DNA of 64,000 nucleotides from Mycobacterium sp. 852013-51886_SCH5428379 (GTDB taxonomy: Bacteria; Actinomycetota; Actinomycetes; Mycobacteriales; Mycobacteriaceae), in assembly GCF_001665575.1 (NCBI RefSeq), contig NZ_LZSU01000023.1, positions 1 to 64,000 on the forward strand, written 5' to 3'. The notes beneath the pieces are model-generated. The model did not search any database and was not told the origin of the DNA. It saw only the letters and a program-made list of their open reading frames with translations. How positions within the stretch are numbered: the stretch's first letter is position 1; each line of letters starts with the position of its first letter. Positions 47,291 through 56,392 of this stretch are shown piece after piece. The translations under genes and the position numbers were made by a program.

Positions 47291-47985
47291 GGCCACGAGG
47301 ACTCGGTCGGTGCACAGACCACAAGCTCCCGCACTTCACAGCCGACCGGCTGTGACAACGCGAACACGACTGTCTCCGCGACGTTCTCGGGTCGGTTGAG
47401 CTTCGCATCCGGCGGCGGCTTGTACTGGTCGAGGCGGTTGTCGAAGAACGCGGTGTGCATGCCGCCGGGGATGAGCGTCGTCACGCCGACCTCACCGGCC
47501 AGTTCCGCGGCCAGCGCCCGGCTGAAGCCGACCACACCGAACTTCGACGCGCAGTACGCGGTGGCGTCGCTGACGGCCTTGACACCCAGCGTCGACGCGC
47601 ACGTGACGATACGGCCGCCGGTCGCCTTGAGGTACGGCAGCGCCGAGCGCACCACCGCGGCGGTACCCAGCAGGTTGACGTGAATGACCCGCTCCCAGTC
47701 CTTCACCGCGACGTCCTCGAGCTTGCCGCAGGCGTCGGTGCCTCCGGCGGTGAACACCCCGTGCAGCTGTCCATCGACCTGCTCGGCGAGCCCGCGCACC
47801 GCGGCGTCGACCGCACCGGTGTCGGCGAGGTCGCACTGCAGGTAGGTGATACCGAGGTCGGCGGGCAGCGGGTTCACGTCGAGCACCAGCGGAGTACCGC
47901 CATGTGCGGCAACGGCTTTCGCCGTCGCCAGGCCGAGGCCGGAGGCTCCGCCGGTGATGAGCACGTTGCCGAGTCGGGTGGTCAC
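47287..47985 (-). CDS. short-chain dehydrogenase in heptose operon
   Basis: A 232-residue classical SDR. NAD(P) site TGGASGLGLA, catalytic Ser in TCASTLG and the YCASK pair are present. It is not the extended SDR HldD (ADP-heptose 6-epimerase), which is longer. GTG start at 47985 overlaps the hldE stop by GTGA. It may modify the heptose or another sugar of the glycan; substrate unknown. Confidence 0.85.
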   Translation of the reverse strand: MTTRLGNVLITGGASGLGLATAKAVAAHGGTPLVLDVNPLPADLGITYLQCDLADTGAVDAAVRGLAEQVDGQLHGVFTAGGTDACGKLEDVAVKDWERVIHVNLLGTAAVVRSALPYLKATGGRIVTCASTLGVKAVSDATAYCASKFGVVGFSRALAAELAGEVGVTTLIPGGMHTAFFDNRLDQYKPPPDAKLNRPENVAETVVFALSQPVGCEVRELVVCAPTESSWP

Positions 47986-49391
47986 GATAGAGCTCCTGTC
48001 GGTCGGGATCGCGCGGCGGCGATCAGATTCGATGACGAATAGCCGGCGACGGTGGGTAGCAGGACCACCTCGCCGCCGTGCCGGCGCACCACGCCGGCTT
48101 CGGGTAGGTCGCTCTCGGCGTAGTCACCGCCTTTGACCCAGATGTCGGGGCGCAGCCGCTCCAGCGTCTGTTCCGGTGAGTGCTCGTCGAAGATCACCAC
48201 CGCGTCGACGCAGGCCAGTGCCGCCAGCACCCTGGCGCGGTCCTCGGCGGCCATCACCGGCCTGCTCGGACCCTTGAGCGCGCGGACCGAGTCGTCGGAG
48301 TTGAGCAGCACGACCAGCGCATCACCCAGCTGACGGGCCTGGCGGAGCAGCCGCACATGTCCGGTGTGCAGCAGATCGAAACAGCCCCCGGTGGCCACCA
48401 TTGTCCCGCCCCTCCTACGCAAGCGGTCGCCGACCTCGGTGATGTCGCCGCTCAGTGCAACGGATTCACCACCCGCCCAACGGTTGGCCATATCGACGCT
48501 TCGCGACACCCCGACGGCGCCGCCGGTGTTGACGAACCGGCTGGCCGCCTCCACTGCGGCGGTGACGGCCGCGACGGCGTCACCGCCGGCGCCGAAGGCC
48601 TGCGTCGCGGCGACAGCGAACCGGTCGCCGGCACCGCAGGTGTCCCGCCGGCCGGTGCCCGTTCCGGCCGATGTGGGGACGGGGATGTGCACGCTGCCGG
48701 CAGCGGCGGCCAGCACCGCGCCCGCGGCGCCGAGCGTCACGCACACCGCCTCGGCGTCCCACCGCCGGCGTAGCCGTTCGGCGGAATGGGCTTCGCTGTC
48801 CCGCTGTTCCGAGAAGTTCGCGGCCTCGGACTGATTCGGTGTGACCAGCCGGCAGCCTGGCGTCGGTGCTGCGCCGCGGGGATGCGGATCCCACACCACC
48901 GGCGTCCGCGGGGCCACCGTGATCAGCAGATCTCGCAGACCGGTGTGGGCGGTGACACCGCGGCCATAGTCGGCGACGCAGATCGCGCGGGCGCGCTCCA
49001 GCACTTCGGTTACCTCACCGGGCAGTGCACCGCCCGCGGCGCTGCCGTCACCGCGGTCGAGGCGAAGCATGGACTGCCCGCCGGCGCGAATCCTGGTCTT
49101 GCACACCGTGCTCCCGGTGAGCGGCAGGCCGACCACATGCACCCCGGCCTCGGTGAGAAGTGTGGTCAGCGCCCGGCCGTCGTCGTCGTCGGCCAGCGCG
49201 GTCACCAGGACGACGTCCCGCTCGAGGCGGGCGGCCAGCACCGCTGCCAGTCCCGCACCGCCGGGTCGGTGCCAGACCCGTTCAGCGTCGACGACCGGCA
49301 CCGGCGCCTCGGGGCTGAGTCGCGTTGCGCTGCCCTCGATGTCGACGTCAAGCATCGAATCGCCGACGATCACCAGCGACCCGTCAACCAT
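47982..49391 (-). CDS. hldE: bifunctional heptose-7-phosphate kinase/heptose-1-phosphate adenylyltransferase
   Basis: A 469-residue HldE-like fusion. The ribokinase-fold kinase domain (1 to about 310) has VIVGDSMLDVDIEG and the anion-hole motif DTCGAGD (250-256), and makes heptose-1,7-bisphosphate. The nucleotidyltransferase domain (about 330-460) has TGGCFDLLHTGH (HTGH 342-345) and makes ADP-heptose from heptose-1-phosphate. Between the two steps the 7-phosphate must be removed, a job matched by the GmhB-like domain encoded upstream. ATG at 49391 lies inside the gmhA 3' end (8-bp overlap). Confidence 0.93.
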   Translation of the reverse strand: MVDGSLVIVGDSMLDVDIEGSATRLSPEAPVPVVDAERVWHRPGGAGLAAVLAARLERDVVLVTALADDDDGRALTTLLTEAGVHVVGLPLTGSTVCKTRIRAGGQSMLRLDRGDGSAAGGALPGEVTEVLERARAICVADYGRGVTAHTGLRDLLITVAPRTPVVWDPHPRGAAPTPGCRLVTPNQSEAANFSEQRDSEAHSAERLRRRWDAEAVCVTLGAAGAVLAAAAGSVHIPVPTSAGTGTGRRDTCGAGDRFAVAATQAFGAGGDAVAAVTAAVEAASRFVNTGGAVGVSRSVDMANRWAGGESVALSGDITEVGDRLRRRGGTMVATGGCFDLLHTGHVRLLRQARQLGDALVVLLNSDDSVRALKGPSRPVMAAEDRARVLAALACVDAVVIFDEHSPEQTLERLRPDIWVKGGDYAESDLPEAGVVRRHGGEVVLLPTVAGYSSSNLIAAARSRPTGALS

Positions 49392-49950
49392 GGGAGACCC
49401 CGAGCACCTCGTCGAGCGCGATGCACAGGGCGTGCACGCACAGCAGGTGGATCTCCTGCACGGTGGCCGTGGTGCCGGCCTCCACGCAGATCGCGTCGTC
49501 GCACATGGCCGCCAACGGATTCGGCGCCGGACCGGTCAATGCCCAGGACGTCATGGACATCTCGTGACCGGCCTTGACCGCCGCCAGCACGTTGGGGCTG
49601 GTGCCGCTGGTAGACAGCGCGATCAACACGTCGCCGGGGCGGCCGTGGGCCCGGACGCCGCGGGCGAACATCTCGTCGACGCCGTAGTCGTTGGCGATCG
49701 CGGTCAGCGCGGAGGTGTCCGCGTGCAGCGAGATCGCCGACAGCGGCACACGTTCGTCTTTGAATCTGCCGACGAGTTCGGCGGTGAGGTGCTGGGCCTC
49801 GGCCGCGCTGCCGCCGTTGCCGCACGCCAGCAGCCGGCCTCCCGAGCCGAGCACGCCTGCGAGGTGTCTGCCCCAGGCTGTCAGCCGGGGTGTCTCGTCA
49901 CCGATGCGCTCGAGCGCGTGTGCCAGTGCTGAGATGTGGGTCTCGATCAT
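49384..49950 (-). CDS. gmhA: sedoheptulose-7-phosphate isomerase
   Basis: A 188-residue SIS-domain isomerase turning sedoheptulose-7-phosphate into D-glycero-D-manno-heptose-7-phosphate, the committed step of heptose synthesis. Phosphate-binding GNGGSAAEAQHLTAELVGRF, STSGTSPNV and the zinc/catalytic residues in QHLTAELVGRF and VQEIHLLCVHALC are all conserved. It lies between the second GT9 gene and hldE, with a 4-bp gap and an 8-bp overlap respectively. Confidence 0.94.
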   Translation of the reverse strand: MIETHISALAHALERIGDETPRLTAWGRHLAGVLGSGGRLLACGNGGSAAEAQHLTAELVGRFKDERVPLSAISLHADTSALTAIANDYGVDEMFARGVRAHGRPGDVLIALSTSGTSPNVLAAVKAGHEMSMTSWALTGPAPNPLAAMCDDAICVEAGTTATVQEIHLLCVHALCIALDEVLGVSHG

Positions 49951-49954
49951 GGGT

Positions 49955-50968
49955 CTATCTCCGAATCTCTTCGACCGCGGCCAGCAGTTCGGTGTCGGTG
50001 ATGTCGTCCAGACAGGGGTGGCCAGGTACCGGGCAGGTCCGGGCGCGGGTGAGCCGGCAGGCGGCGTCCTGATCGCCCAGCCGGATGACCGTGCGGCCGT
50101 ACGGGCTCCACTGCGATGCGGGGACGACGGGCGCGAACAGGGAGACCACCGGGGCGCCGACAGCGGCGGCGAGATGAGCGGGGCCGGTGTTGGGCACGAC
50201 GACGGCCTGCGCGCGCTCGAACAGGGCGGCGAGCGTCGGCAGATCGGTGCGCCCGCCCAGATCGAGTGCGACGTCGCCGGCCACCGCCCGGGTCAGGTCT
50301 TGCTCTGCCGCGTCGCCGGTGACGACGACACGGTGTCCGGCCGCCGTCAGCGCGGCCACCATGCCCGCGCCGCGCTCGGCGCTGGGCCGTCGCGCGGGAA
50401 CCGCCGCACCGGGGTGGAACACCACATACGGAGCGGCGCCGAGGAGGGCGGCGACGTCACCGGGCAGCGGCGGCGCCGGACGCACCCGCAGCGACCCGTC
50501 GTCGCCGGCGGGGAGCTCGCAGTCACCGGCGAGCGCCAGCGACAGAGCACGTTCCGGTTCGGGCACACCGGGTTCGACGTGGTGGCGCAGGTCCAGCAGC
50601 GTGCCCGGATAGTCCTCGCAGATCGCGCCGATCCAGGGCACGGACGCCATCCGGCAGATCAGCGCGAGCGGTAGCGGCGACTGGTGAAACGACGTGAAGA
50701 TGAACGCCCGGTCGGGACGCAGATCGCGGAGTTGCTTGACGAGGTCATCGACGTGGCCCGCGGTGAGCCCCGGCGAGTCGAAATCCACCCACGGCGCCTG
50801 CCATTCCACGATCTCGTCGACGCCCGGTAACAGTTCGGCGGCGGCCCGGCCCCGGGGTCCGGCCAGGAACGTCACCTCGTCGTGCCCGGCGGCGACCGCG
50901 CGCACCGCGGGCCCGGTGATCAGCACGTCCCCCGCGCTGTCGAGCCGCGCCACCAGTGCCCTGCTCAT
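49955..50968 (-). CDS. GT9 heptosyltransferase-like protein 2
   Basis: A 337-residue GT9 protein with the same architecture as the one at 46361: N-terminal LVARLDSAGDVLITGPAVRAVA, middle VVFHPGAAVPARRPSA, C-terminal VVPNTGPAHLAAAVGAPVVSLFAPVVP. Two GT9 enzymes in one operon suggest that at least two heptoses (or heptose plus another sugar) are added in sequence. ATG at 50968 overlaps the upstream stop by ATGA. Confidence 0.88.
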   Translation of the reverse strand: MSRALVARLDSAGDVLITGPAVRAVAAGHDEVTFLAGPRGRAAAELLPGVDEIVEWQAPWVDFDSPGLTAGHVDDLVKQLRDLRPDRAFIFTSFHQSPLPLALICRMASVPWIGAICEDYPGTLLDLRHHVEPGVPEPERALSLALAGDCELPAGDDGSLRVRPAPPLPGDVAALLGAAPYVVFHPGAAVPARRPSAERGAGMVAALTAAGHRVVVTGDAAEQDLTRAVAGDVALDLGGRTDLPTLAALFERAQAVVVPNTGPAHLAAAVGAPVVSLFAPVVPASQWSPYGRTVIRLGDQDAACRLTRARTCPVPGHPCLDDITDTELLAAVEEIRR

Positions 50969-52470
50969 CGGGATCTCCCCAGCACGAGGTCCACCGCATC
51001 CTCGAACGTCTCTGCCACCCGCGCACGCTCGCGGGCCTCCGAGACCTCCGCGGCCAGCGTATGGTTCGTCGGGACCAGGATGGCTTCGGCGCCGGCCGAC
51101 AGCGCCGCGTTTACGTCCGCGCCGATGTCGCCGATCAGCACGCACCGCTCGGGAGGTACACCGAGTGCGTCGGCGGCAGCCTGCACCAGTCCGGGGGCCG
51201 GCTTCCGGCAACCGCAGCCGTCCCCGGCGTCGTGGACGCAGATCTGCCAGGTGTCGAACGGCCCGAGTTCTGTGTCCACCCGCGCATTCACCGCTGCCAG
51301 TTGGTCTTCGGTGATCAGATCCTTCGCCACCCCGGATTGATTGGTGACCACCGCCAGTAGCAGCCCCCGCTTCCGCAACCGGGTCAGCGCGGTGACCGCA
51401 CCCGGCATCGGCCGCACCCCGGCCGGATCGTTGAGATAGGGCGAATTCACGATGATCGTGTCGTCGCGATCCAACAGCACCGCCAGCGGTGGATCACGAC
51501 GGGCGGTGCGGAACGTCCATTCGCCGTACAGGCGGTGGTACACCGCGGTCGGCGGGATCAGCGCGCTGGTGAGCAGGATCCGTCCTGCCTCTGCCGCTGT
51601 CCGCGGGCCGGCCAGGAAACGCCGGACGGCGAACTCGGCGGTGAGCGCCGCCCACACCCCGGCGGCCCGCAGCGCGACACCTCGCCGGCCCGCGGCCGCC
51701 GACACCGCTGCAGTGACCACAGCGGCCGTGGTCGCGGTATGGGCGGGCAGCCGGCCGCGACCTTCGCCGATGGCGGCGCGCCAGCCGCGGCCGAACTTGC
51801 GGCGCACGAGTGCGTTGTCCCGGTTGCCTTTCTGCGCGCGCACGCTGCTCATCAGCGTCGCCTCGGCGACCGGATGGGTCGAGCGGCGCGTGCCCTGCGT
51901 AATCACGTTGCCGCGCATTGTGATCCGCAGAGCGATGTCGGAATCCTCGCGGTACGCACGCGGGAACCGTTCGTCGAACCCGCCGACCTCGACGAGGGCG
52001 GCGCGCAGGTAGGCCATGTCGGCGGTGATCCACCGGGCGTCGGCGAGCCGCCGCGTGCGCTTCTCGTCGTCGGTCGCCCGTCGCCCGGGGCTGGCGGGCA
52101 CCTCGAGGACCGCCTGAGATCCGGCCGCGCCCTCGGCCTCCGCGACGGCGAGGTCGTCGGCGAGCCGGTAGCGCCAGTCCGATTGTGGCAGGACGTCGTC
52201 GTCGAGGAACGCAACCCACCGCGTGGTTGCCGCGCGCCACCCCACGTTGCGGGCGGCGGCGGGTCCGCGGCCCCCGCTGCGCAACACCGTGATCGATAAC
52301 GGCTCATCGGTCATCAGGGGTGGCTCGGGGTGAGCGCGGTCGTCGACGACGAGCACCGAGGCGGGTTTCGGGCCGTCCTGGCCGGCGATCTCGGCGAGCA
52401 GTCGGTGCATCGACGGACGCCCGATTGTCGGAATGACGATCGTGTAGTCGGGGGTTGGGGACTCGCTCAC
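50965..52470 (-). CDS. GT2 glycosyltransferase fused to GmhB-type heptose bisphosphatase
   Basis: A 501-residue fusion. Residues 1-240 are a GT2 transferase (YTIVIPTIGRP, RNVGWRA, metal site FLDDDV 89-93, GGFDERF, ED 175-176). Residues about 245-315 hold hydrophobic segments that may anchor it to the membrane. Residues 327-500 are a HAD phosphatase of GmhB type: DRDDT with D334/D336, TNQSGVA, the zinc-loop C411-x-H413...C419-x-C421, RKP and GDIGADV. GmhB removes the 7-phosphate from heptose-1,7-bisphosphate. GTG at 52470 overlaps the carbamoyltransferase stop. Confidence 0.9.
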   Translation of the reverse strand: MSESPTPDYTIVIPTIGRPSMHRLLAEIAGQDGPKPASVLVVDDRAHPEPPLMTDEPLSITVLRSGGRGPAAARNVGWRAATTRWVAFLDDDVLPQSDWRYRLADDLAVAEAEGAAGSQAVLEVPASPGRRATDDEKRTRRLADARWITADMAYLRAALVEVGGFDERFPRAYREDSDIALRITMRGNVITQGTRRSTHPVAEATLMSSVRAQKGNRDNALVRRKFGRGWRAAIGEGRGRLPAHTATTAAVVTAAVSAAAGRRGVALRAAGVWAALTAEFAVRRFLAGPRTAAEAGRILLTSALIPPTAVYHRLYGEWTFRTARRDPPLAVLLDRDDTIIVNSPYLNDPAGVRPMPGAVTALTRLRKRGLLLAVVTNQSGVAKDLITEDQLAAVNARVDTELGPFDTWQICVHDAGDGCGCRKPAPGLVQAAADALGVPPERCVLIGDIGADVNAALSAGAEAILVPTNHTLAAEVSEARERARVAETFEDAVDLVLGRSR

Positions 52471-54125
52471 GCGGGCCTCCGGATCAGGAATGGACCGATC
52501 GCCAGCACGTCGATCGGGCTGCTCCCGAAACACTCGAGCGCATCGCGTGGGCTGTCGACCATCGGTCGGCCGGCGGTGTTGAAGCTGGTGTTGACCACCA
52601 CCGGCACGCCGGTGCGTTGTGCGAAGCGGCTGATGGTCGCGTGCAGCAGCGGCAGCTGCGCGCGGTCGACGGTCTGGATGCGTGCGGTGTTGTCGACGTG
52701 CGTGACGGCGGGAATCCGGGACCGCCACTGCTCGGCGACCTCATGGACGAACAGCATGTACGGGCTGGGAATCGGTCCACCGGAGAAGATCTCGGCCGCC
52801 CGTTCGGCGAGCACCATCGGGGCGACCGGCCGGAACTGTTCGCGGCCCTTGACGTTGTTGAGTCGTTCGAGGTTGTCGATGCGGCGCGGGTCGGCCAGCA
52901 GCGAGCGGTTGCCCAACGCGCGGGGGCCGAACTCAGAGCGGCCCTGGAACCAGCCGATCAGCTTGTCGTCGGCCAGCGCGTCGCCCACCGCCGCAGCGAA
53001 GTCGGCGGGCCGTTCGAACGGCACCGCCGCCTCTCGCAACACAGACTCGATCTCGTCGTCGGACCAGCCGCGGCCCAGCGCCGCCGACGGCATCGGCACG
53101 ATCGGCTCGCCGGCTTCTCCGGCCAGGGACAGCGCGGCGCCCAACGCGGTGCCGGAGTCCCCCGCTGCCGGCTGCACCCACACCCGGTCGAATCCGCCGC
53201 CCGCGAAGATCTTCGAGTTGGCGACGCAGTTCAGTGCGACTCCCCCGGCCAGGCAGAGGCTGTCGGTGTCGGTCCGACCGCGCAACCAACCGACCAGGTC
53301 GAGCAGCACCTCCTCGACCACCGCCTGCACGCTGCAGGCCAGATCGGCGTGCCCGGGGTCTGGCCGGTCCAGCGCGTGGCCTTTGCCCGCGCCCGCCTTG
53401 CGCTTCGGGGTGAACGATTCCCAGTCCACCGGTTCGGTGCGGAAACCGCCGTCACCGGTGGCGTAGACGAGTTCCCGAAATCGGTCGAGGTAGCGGGGCG
53501 TGCCGTAGGACGCCATCGCCATCACCTTGTATTCGTCGCTCGACCTCGCGAAGCCGAGGTGTTCGGTCAGCTCCTCGTAGAACAGACCGAGCGAATGCGG
53601 AAGGGATTGGGTGGCAAGAACATCCAGCTTGTGGTCGTGGTAGGTGCCTGCCAGCATCGAGGTGCGTTCCCCGCGGCCGTCGACCGTCAGCACCGCACAG
53701 TCGGGACGCGGTGAGGCCAGCCCGGTCGACGCGGCGTGCGCGACGTGGTGGCGGACGTGACGCACGATGCCCGGGTCGAGCCCGGGCAGCGAACTCTGCA
53801 GAAATCGGGGCGCCCGTTCGGCGTAGAGGGTGCGCAGATACTCCCAGTCCCGGTCCAGACCAGCCATACCCTCGGTCGTCGCGTCCATCAGCCGCGGGTC
53901 GTAGGAGTACCCGACGGCGTCCAGGTCGGCCGGCGTCAGCCCCGCCTGCTCCAGACACCAGCGGGCCGCCTGCACCGGAAGCTCCCAGGTGGAGAACGGG
54001 ACCGCCTGCTTACCGTGCTTCCGGCGGGAGAACCGTTCCTCCTCGGCGGCCGCCACGATCTGTCCGTCGACCACCAGCGCGGCGGCGGGATCGTGGAAGA
54101 CGGCGTTGATTCCCAGTATGCGCAT
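52467..54125 (-). CDS. carbamoyltransferase, NodU/CmcH family
   Basis: A 552-residue O-carbamoyltransferase. The N-terminal Kae1-like domain has LGINAVFHDPAAAL, EERFSRRKHGK, the metal-binding HVRHHVAHAAS and DGRGERTS; the C-terminal YrdC-unrelated domain has FGPRALGNRSLLADPR and NTSFNTAGRPMVDSPRDAL. These enzymes use carbamoyl phosphate and ATP to carbamoylate a hydroxyl on a sugar or antibiotic. It is the first gene of the heptose operon, so a carbamoylated sugar in a surface glycan is the likely product. ATG at 54125. Confidence 0.9.
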   Translation of the reverse strand: MRILGINAVFHDPAAALVVDGQIVAAAEEERFSRRKHGKQAVPFSTWELPVQAARWCLEQAGLTPADLDAVGYSYDPRLMDATTEGMAGLDRDWEYLRTLYAERAPRFLQSSLPGLDPGIVRHVRHHVAHAASTGLASPRPDCAVLTVDGRGERTSMLAGTYHDHKLDVLATQSLPHSLGLFYEELTEHLGFARSSDEYKVMAMASYGTPRYLDRFRELVYATGDGGFRTEPVDWESFTPKRKAGAGKGHALDRPDPGHADLACSVQAVVEEVLLDLVGWLRGRTDTDSLCLAGGVALNCVANSKIFAGGGFDRVWVQPAAGDSGTALGAALSLAGEAGEPIVPMPSAALGRGWSDDEIESVLREAAVPFERPADFAAAVGDALADDKLIGWFQGRSEFGPRALGNRSLLADPRRIDNLERLNNVKGREQFRPVAPMVLAERAAEIFSGGPIPSPYMLFVHEVAEQWRSRIPAVTHVDNTARIQTVDRAQLPLLHATISRFAQRTGVPVVVNTSFNTAGRPMVDSPRDALECFGSSPIDVLAIGPFLIRRPA

Positions 54126-54184
54126 CAGAAGTCCTCGGGTATCGAGTGTGACTGCAGGGCAACGACTCTGGCGTCACGCCGCCG

Positions 54185-54208
54185 GAACCCCCGGCCGATC
54201 CGGCAAAC
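54185..54208 (-). promoter_or_regulatory. possible SigF-type promoter of the heptose operon
   Basis: On the minus strand GTTT (54205-54208), 14-bp spacer, GGGTTC (54185-54190), about 60 bp before the carbamoyltransferase start. The spacer is one short and the -10 has one mismatch. The -35 is one arm of a palindrome shared with the divergent promoter. Confidence 0.4.
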
Positions 54209-54211
54209 GCT

Positions 54212-54236
54212 GTTTGCGCGGCGGGCACCCGGGTAC
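54212..54236 (+). promoter_or_regulatory. SigF-type promoter of the GT2 gene
   Basis: GTTT (54212-54215), 15-bp spacer, GGGTAC (54231-54236), a full match to the mycobacterial SigF consensus. The GT2 start codon follows the -10 by 11 bp, so the mRNA would be nearly leaderless. Confidence 0.65.
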
Positions 54237-54247
54237 GGACGACCACC

Positions 54248-55129
54248 ATGGGACAACGGAATCCGAGGACGACGTTCGTCATCGCCAGCCGAGATCGCGC
54301 CCCCGAACTCGCCGGTGTGGTCGAGCGTCTGCTCGACACCACCGACTGTCCGGTGGTGGTCGTCGACAACGCCTCCCGCGACGATTCGGTCGCGGTCGTC
54401 AACCGCATCGCTTCCCACGCAGCGGACCGCGTGCACGTCGTAGAACTCGACACCAACCGCGGCGCCGCGGGCCGCAACGCGGGTGTCGCGGCGAGTCGGA
54501 CACCGTATATCGCGTTCTGCGATGACGATTCGTGGTGGCAACCCGACGCCCCGCAGCTCGCCGAGGAGACGTTCGACGCCCATCCCTCGGTCGGTCTCCT
54601 GGCCGCCCGCACCCTCGTGCTGCCGCGCGATGAGGAGGACGTCTTCTCCGCGATGCTGGCAGACAGTCCGCTCGGGCGCCGGCCGCATCTGCCGGGACCG
54701 TCCATCCTCGGCTTCATGTCGTGCGCGGCGATGGTGCGCAGGGCGGCGTTCGCCGCGGCGGGCGGATTCTCGGAGATCCTGCACTTCCGCGGTGAGGAGA
54801 TGTTGCTCGCCGTCGACATGGCTGCGTTCGGCTGGGACCTCTGCTATCTGCCGGCCCTGGTCGCCGTCCACCAGCCGTCCCAGGTGCGCGCCGCCACGGC
54901 CACCCAGGCGGCGCGGGTGATGCGCAACGACGTGTTGACCACCTGGCTGCGCCGGCCGGCCGCGCACTGCCTGCGCGCCACGGGCGCCCTGCTCACGGGC
55001 GCTGTCCGGGATGTCGAACATGCCAGGGCCGCAGGGGAAGCCGTGCTCCGGCTGCCCGCCGTGGCGGCCGGGCGCCGCCGGCTCCCCTCGCACGTCGAAC
55101 GCGCGCTGGGCGTACTCGAGTCCGCGTGA
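54248..55129 (+). CDS. GT2 glycosyltransferase
   Basis: A 293-residue GT-A fold family 2 enzyme. It has FVIASRDRAPEL, VVVDNASRDDSV, the metal site AFCDDDSWW and a later FRGEEMLLAVDM acceptor region. It is divergent from the heptose operon, with a SigF-like promoter directly in front. The 3' end faces the GT4 gene with 5 bp between. Donor and acceptor unknown; context suggests the same surface glycan. Confidence 0.87.
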   Translation: MGQRNPRTTFVIASRDRAPELAGVVERLLDTTDCPVVVVDNASRDDSVAVVNRIASHAADRVHVVELDTNRGAAGRNAGVAASRTPYIAFCDDDSWWQPDAPQLAEETFDAHPSVGLLAARTLVLPRDEEDVFSAMLADSPLGRRPHLPGPSILGFMSCAAMVRRAAFAAAGGFSEILHFRGEEMLLAVDMAAFGWDLCYLPALVAVHQPSQVRAATATQAARVMRNDVLTTWLRRPAAHCLRATGALLTGAVRDVEHARAAGEAVLRLPAVAAGRRRLPSHVERALGVLESA

Positions 55130-55134
55130 GGAAC

Positions 55135-56373
55135 TCATCGCGACGACGCGGTCGTGGCGTGAACCGCCCGCGCCGGCTGTTCGAATCGGGTGGCGACCAG
55201 CCGGTCGTAGATGCGCTGGGTGTCCGCCGCAACCCGATCCCACGAGTAGCGGGCACGTGCGCGGTCGCGTCCGGCCGCGCCGAGGCTCTGGCGCAAGAAC
55301 GCGTCCTGCAGCAGCATGTTGACCGCGTCAGCGACCTCGCCGGACCGCTTCGCGGTGACCAGGCGGCCGGTCACGTCGTGCACGACCGTGTCGAGCATGC
55401 CGCCGACGGCGGCTGCCACGACCGGGACACCGCACGCCATGGCCTCCAGCGGGACGATGCCGAACGGCTCGTACCACGGTGTGCAGGCGACCACGTCGGC
55501 CGAGCGCAGCAGTGCGGGCATGTCCGCCCGCGCCACGGCGCCGCGCAACACCAGACGGTCGGAGACGCCGAGCTCCTCGGCGAGAGCCCGTAGCCGCCGC
55601 GCCTCCGGATCGGCCTCCACGACGGACCGGTCGGGACCGCCGATGAGTACGAGTTCGGCGTTCTGGATGGCGGGCAGCGCCCGCACCACCACGTCGAATC
55701 CCTTGCGCGCCACGAACCTTCCGACGCTGACGATGCGGGACCGGTCCGTCCGCTCCGCGATCGGCCCGTCCGGGGTGAACAGATCGAGGTCGACACCGCA
55801 GGGCACCACGGACGTCCGGTTGCGGGGGCGGCCCAACCGCATCAGCTCGAACACCTCGTCGGTGCAGGTGGCGGCGACCCAGGTGGCCTGGCGGGCGATC
55901 ATCGCCTCGAGCCGGAGCCGGTCCGGCGGGCTGGTGTCCTGGGCACCCTGGTGGCGGCGCTTGACCACACCGAGTGCATGGAACGTCTGCACCGCGGGAA
56001 TGTCCAGCGCCCGCGCGGCCAGGTGGGTGGCCAGACCGGACATCCAGAAGTGGGCGTGAGCGATGTCGGGCCGGTCGGCGCGCCACCGCTGGTCCAGATA
56101 GTTCGCGAACGGACCCATGTGCGTCAACAGGTCGTCTTTGGGAAGCTGCTCCGCCGGACCCGCAGGCACGTGAACGACCGTGTACCCCTGCGGCGTGGTC
56201 ACGTGTTCGGGCAGATCCGGGTCGTCGCGCCGGGTGTACACGCTGACCTCGTGACCCAGCCGAGCCAGCCCCGCGGACAACTCGGCGACGTGGACGTTCT
56301 GGCCCCCGGCATCGACTCCACCGAGCGCTGCCAGCGGACTGGCATGTTCGGACACCATGGCGATCTTCAACAT
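55135..56373 (-). CDS. GT4 glycosyltransferase
   Basis: A 412-residue GT-B fold family 4 enzyme. N-terminal SEHASPLAALGGVDAGGQNVHVAELSAGL, HAHFW, the nucleotide-binding VSVGRFVARKGFDVVV and the C-terminal TPWYEPFGIVPLEAMACGVPVV (EX7E motif) are typical. It resembles retaining sugar transferases that use UDP- or GDP-sugars. It lies 19 bp downstream of another glycosyltransferase, so the two form an operon. Confidence 0.9.
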   Translation of the reverse strand: MLKIAMVSEHASPLAALGGVDAGGQNVHVAELSAGLARLGHEVSVYTRRDDPDLPEHVTTPQGYTVVHVPAGPAEQLPKDDLLTHMGPFANYLDQRWRADRPDIAHAHFWMSGLATHLAARALDIPAVQTFHALGVVKRRHQGAQDTSPPDRLRLEAMIARQATWVAATCTDEVFELMRLGRPRNRTSVVPCGVDLDLFTPDGPIAERTDRSRIVSVGRFVARKGFDVVVRALPAIQNAELVLIGGPDRSVVEADPEARRLRALAEELGVSDRLVLRGAVARADMPALLRSADVVACTPWYEPFGIVPLEAMACGVPVVAAAVGGMLDTVVHDVTGRLVTAKRSGEVADAVNMLLQDAFLRQSLGAAGRDRARARYSWDRVAADTQRIYDRLVATRFEQPARAVHATTASSR

Positions 56374-56392
56374 CGCATCCTCTCCCGCGACG

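Noticed and set aside
47287..47985. SDR in heptose operon as HldD epimerase
   Set aside because: It is a classical 232-residue SDR with YCASK; HldD is a longer, extended SDR.
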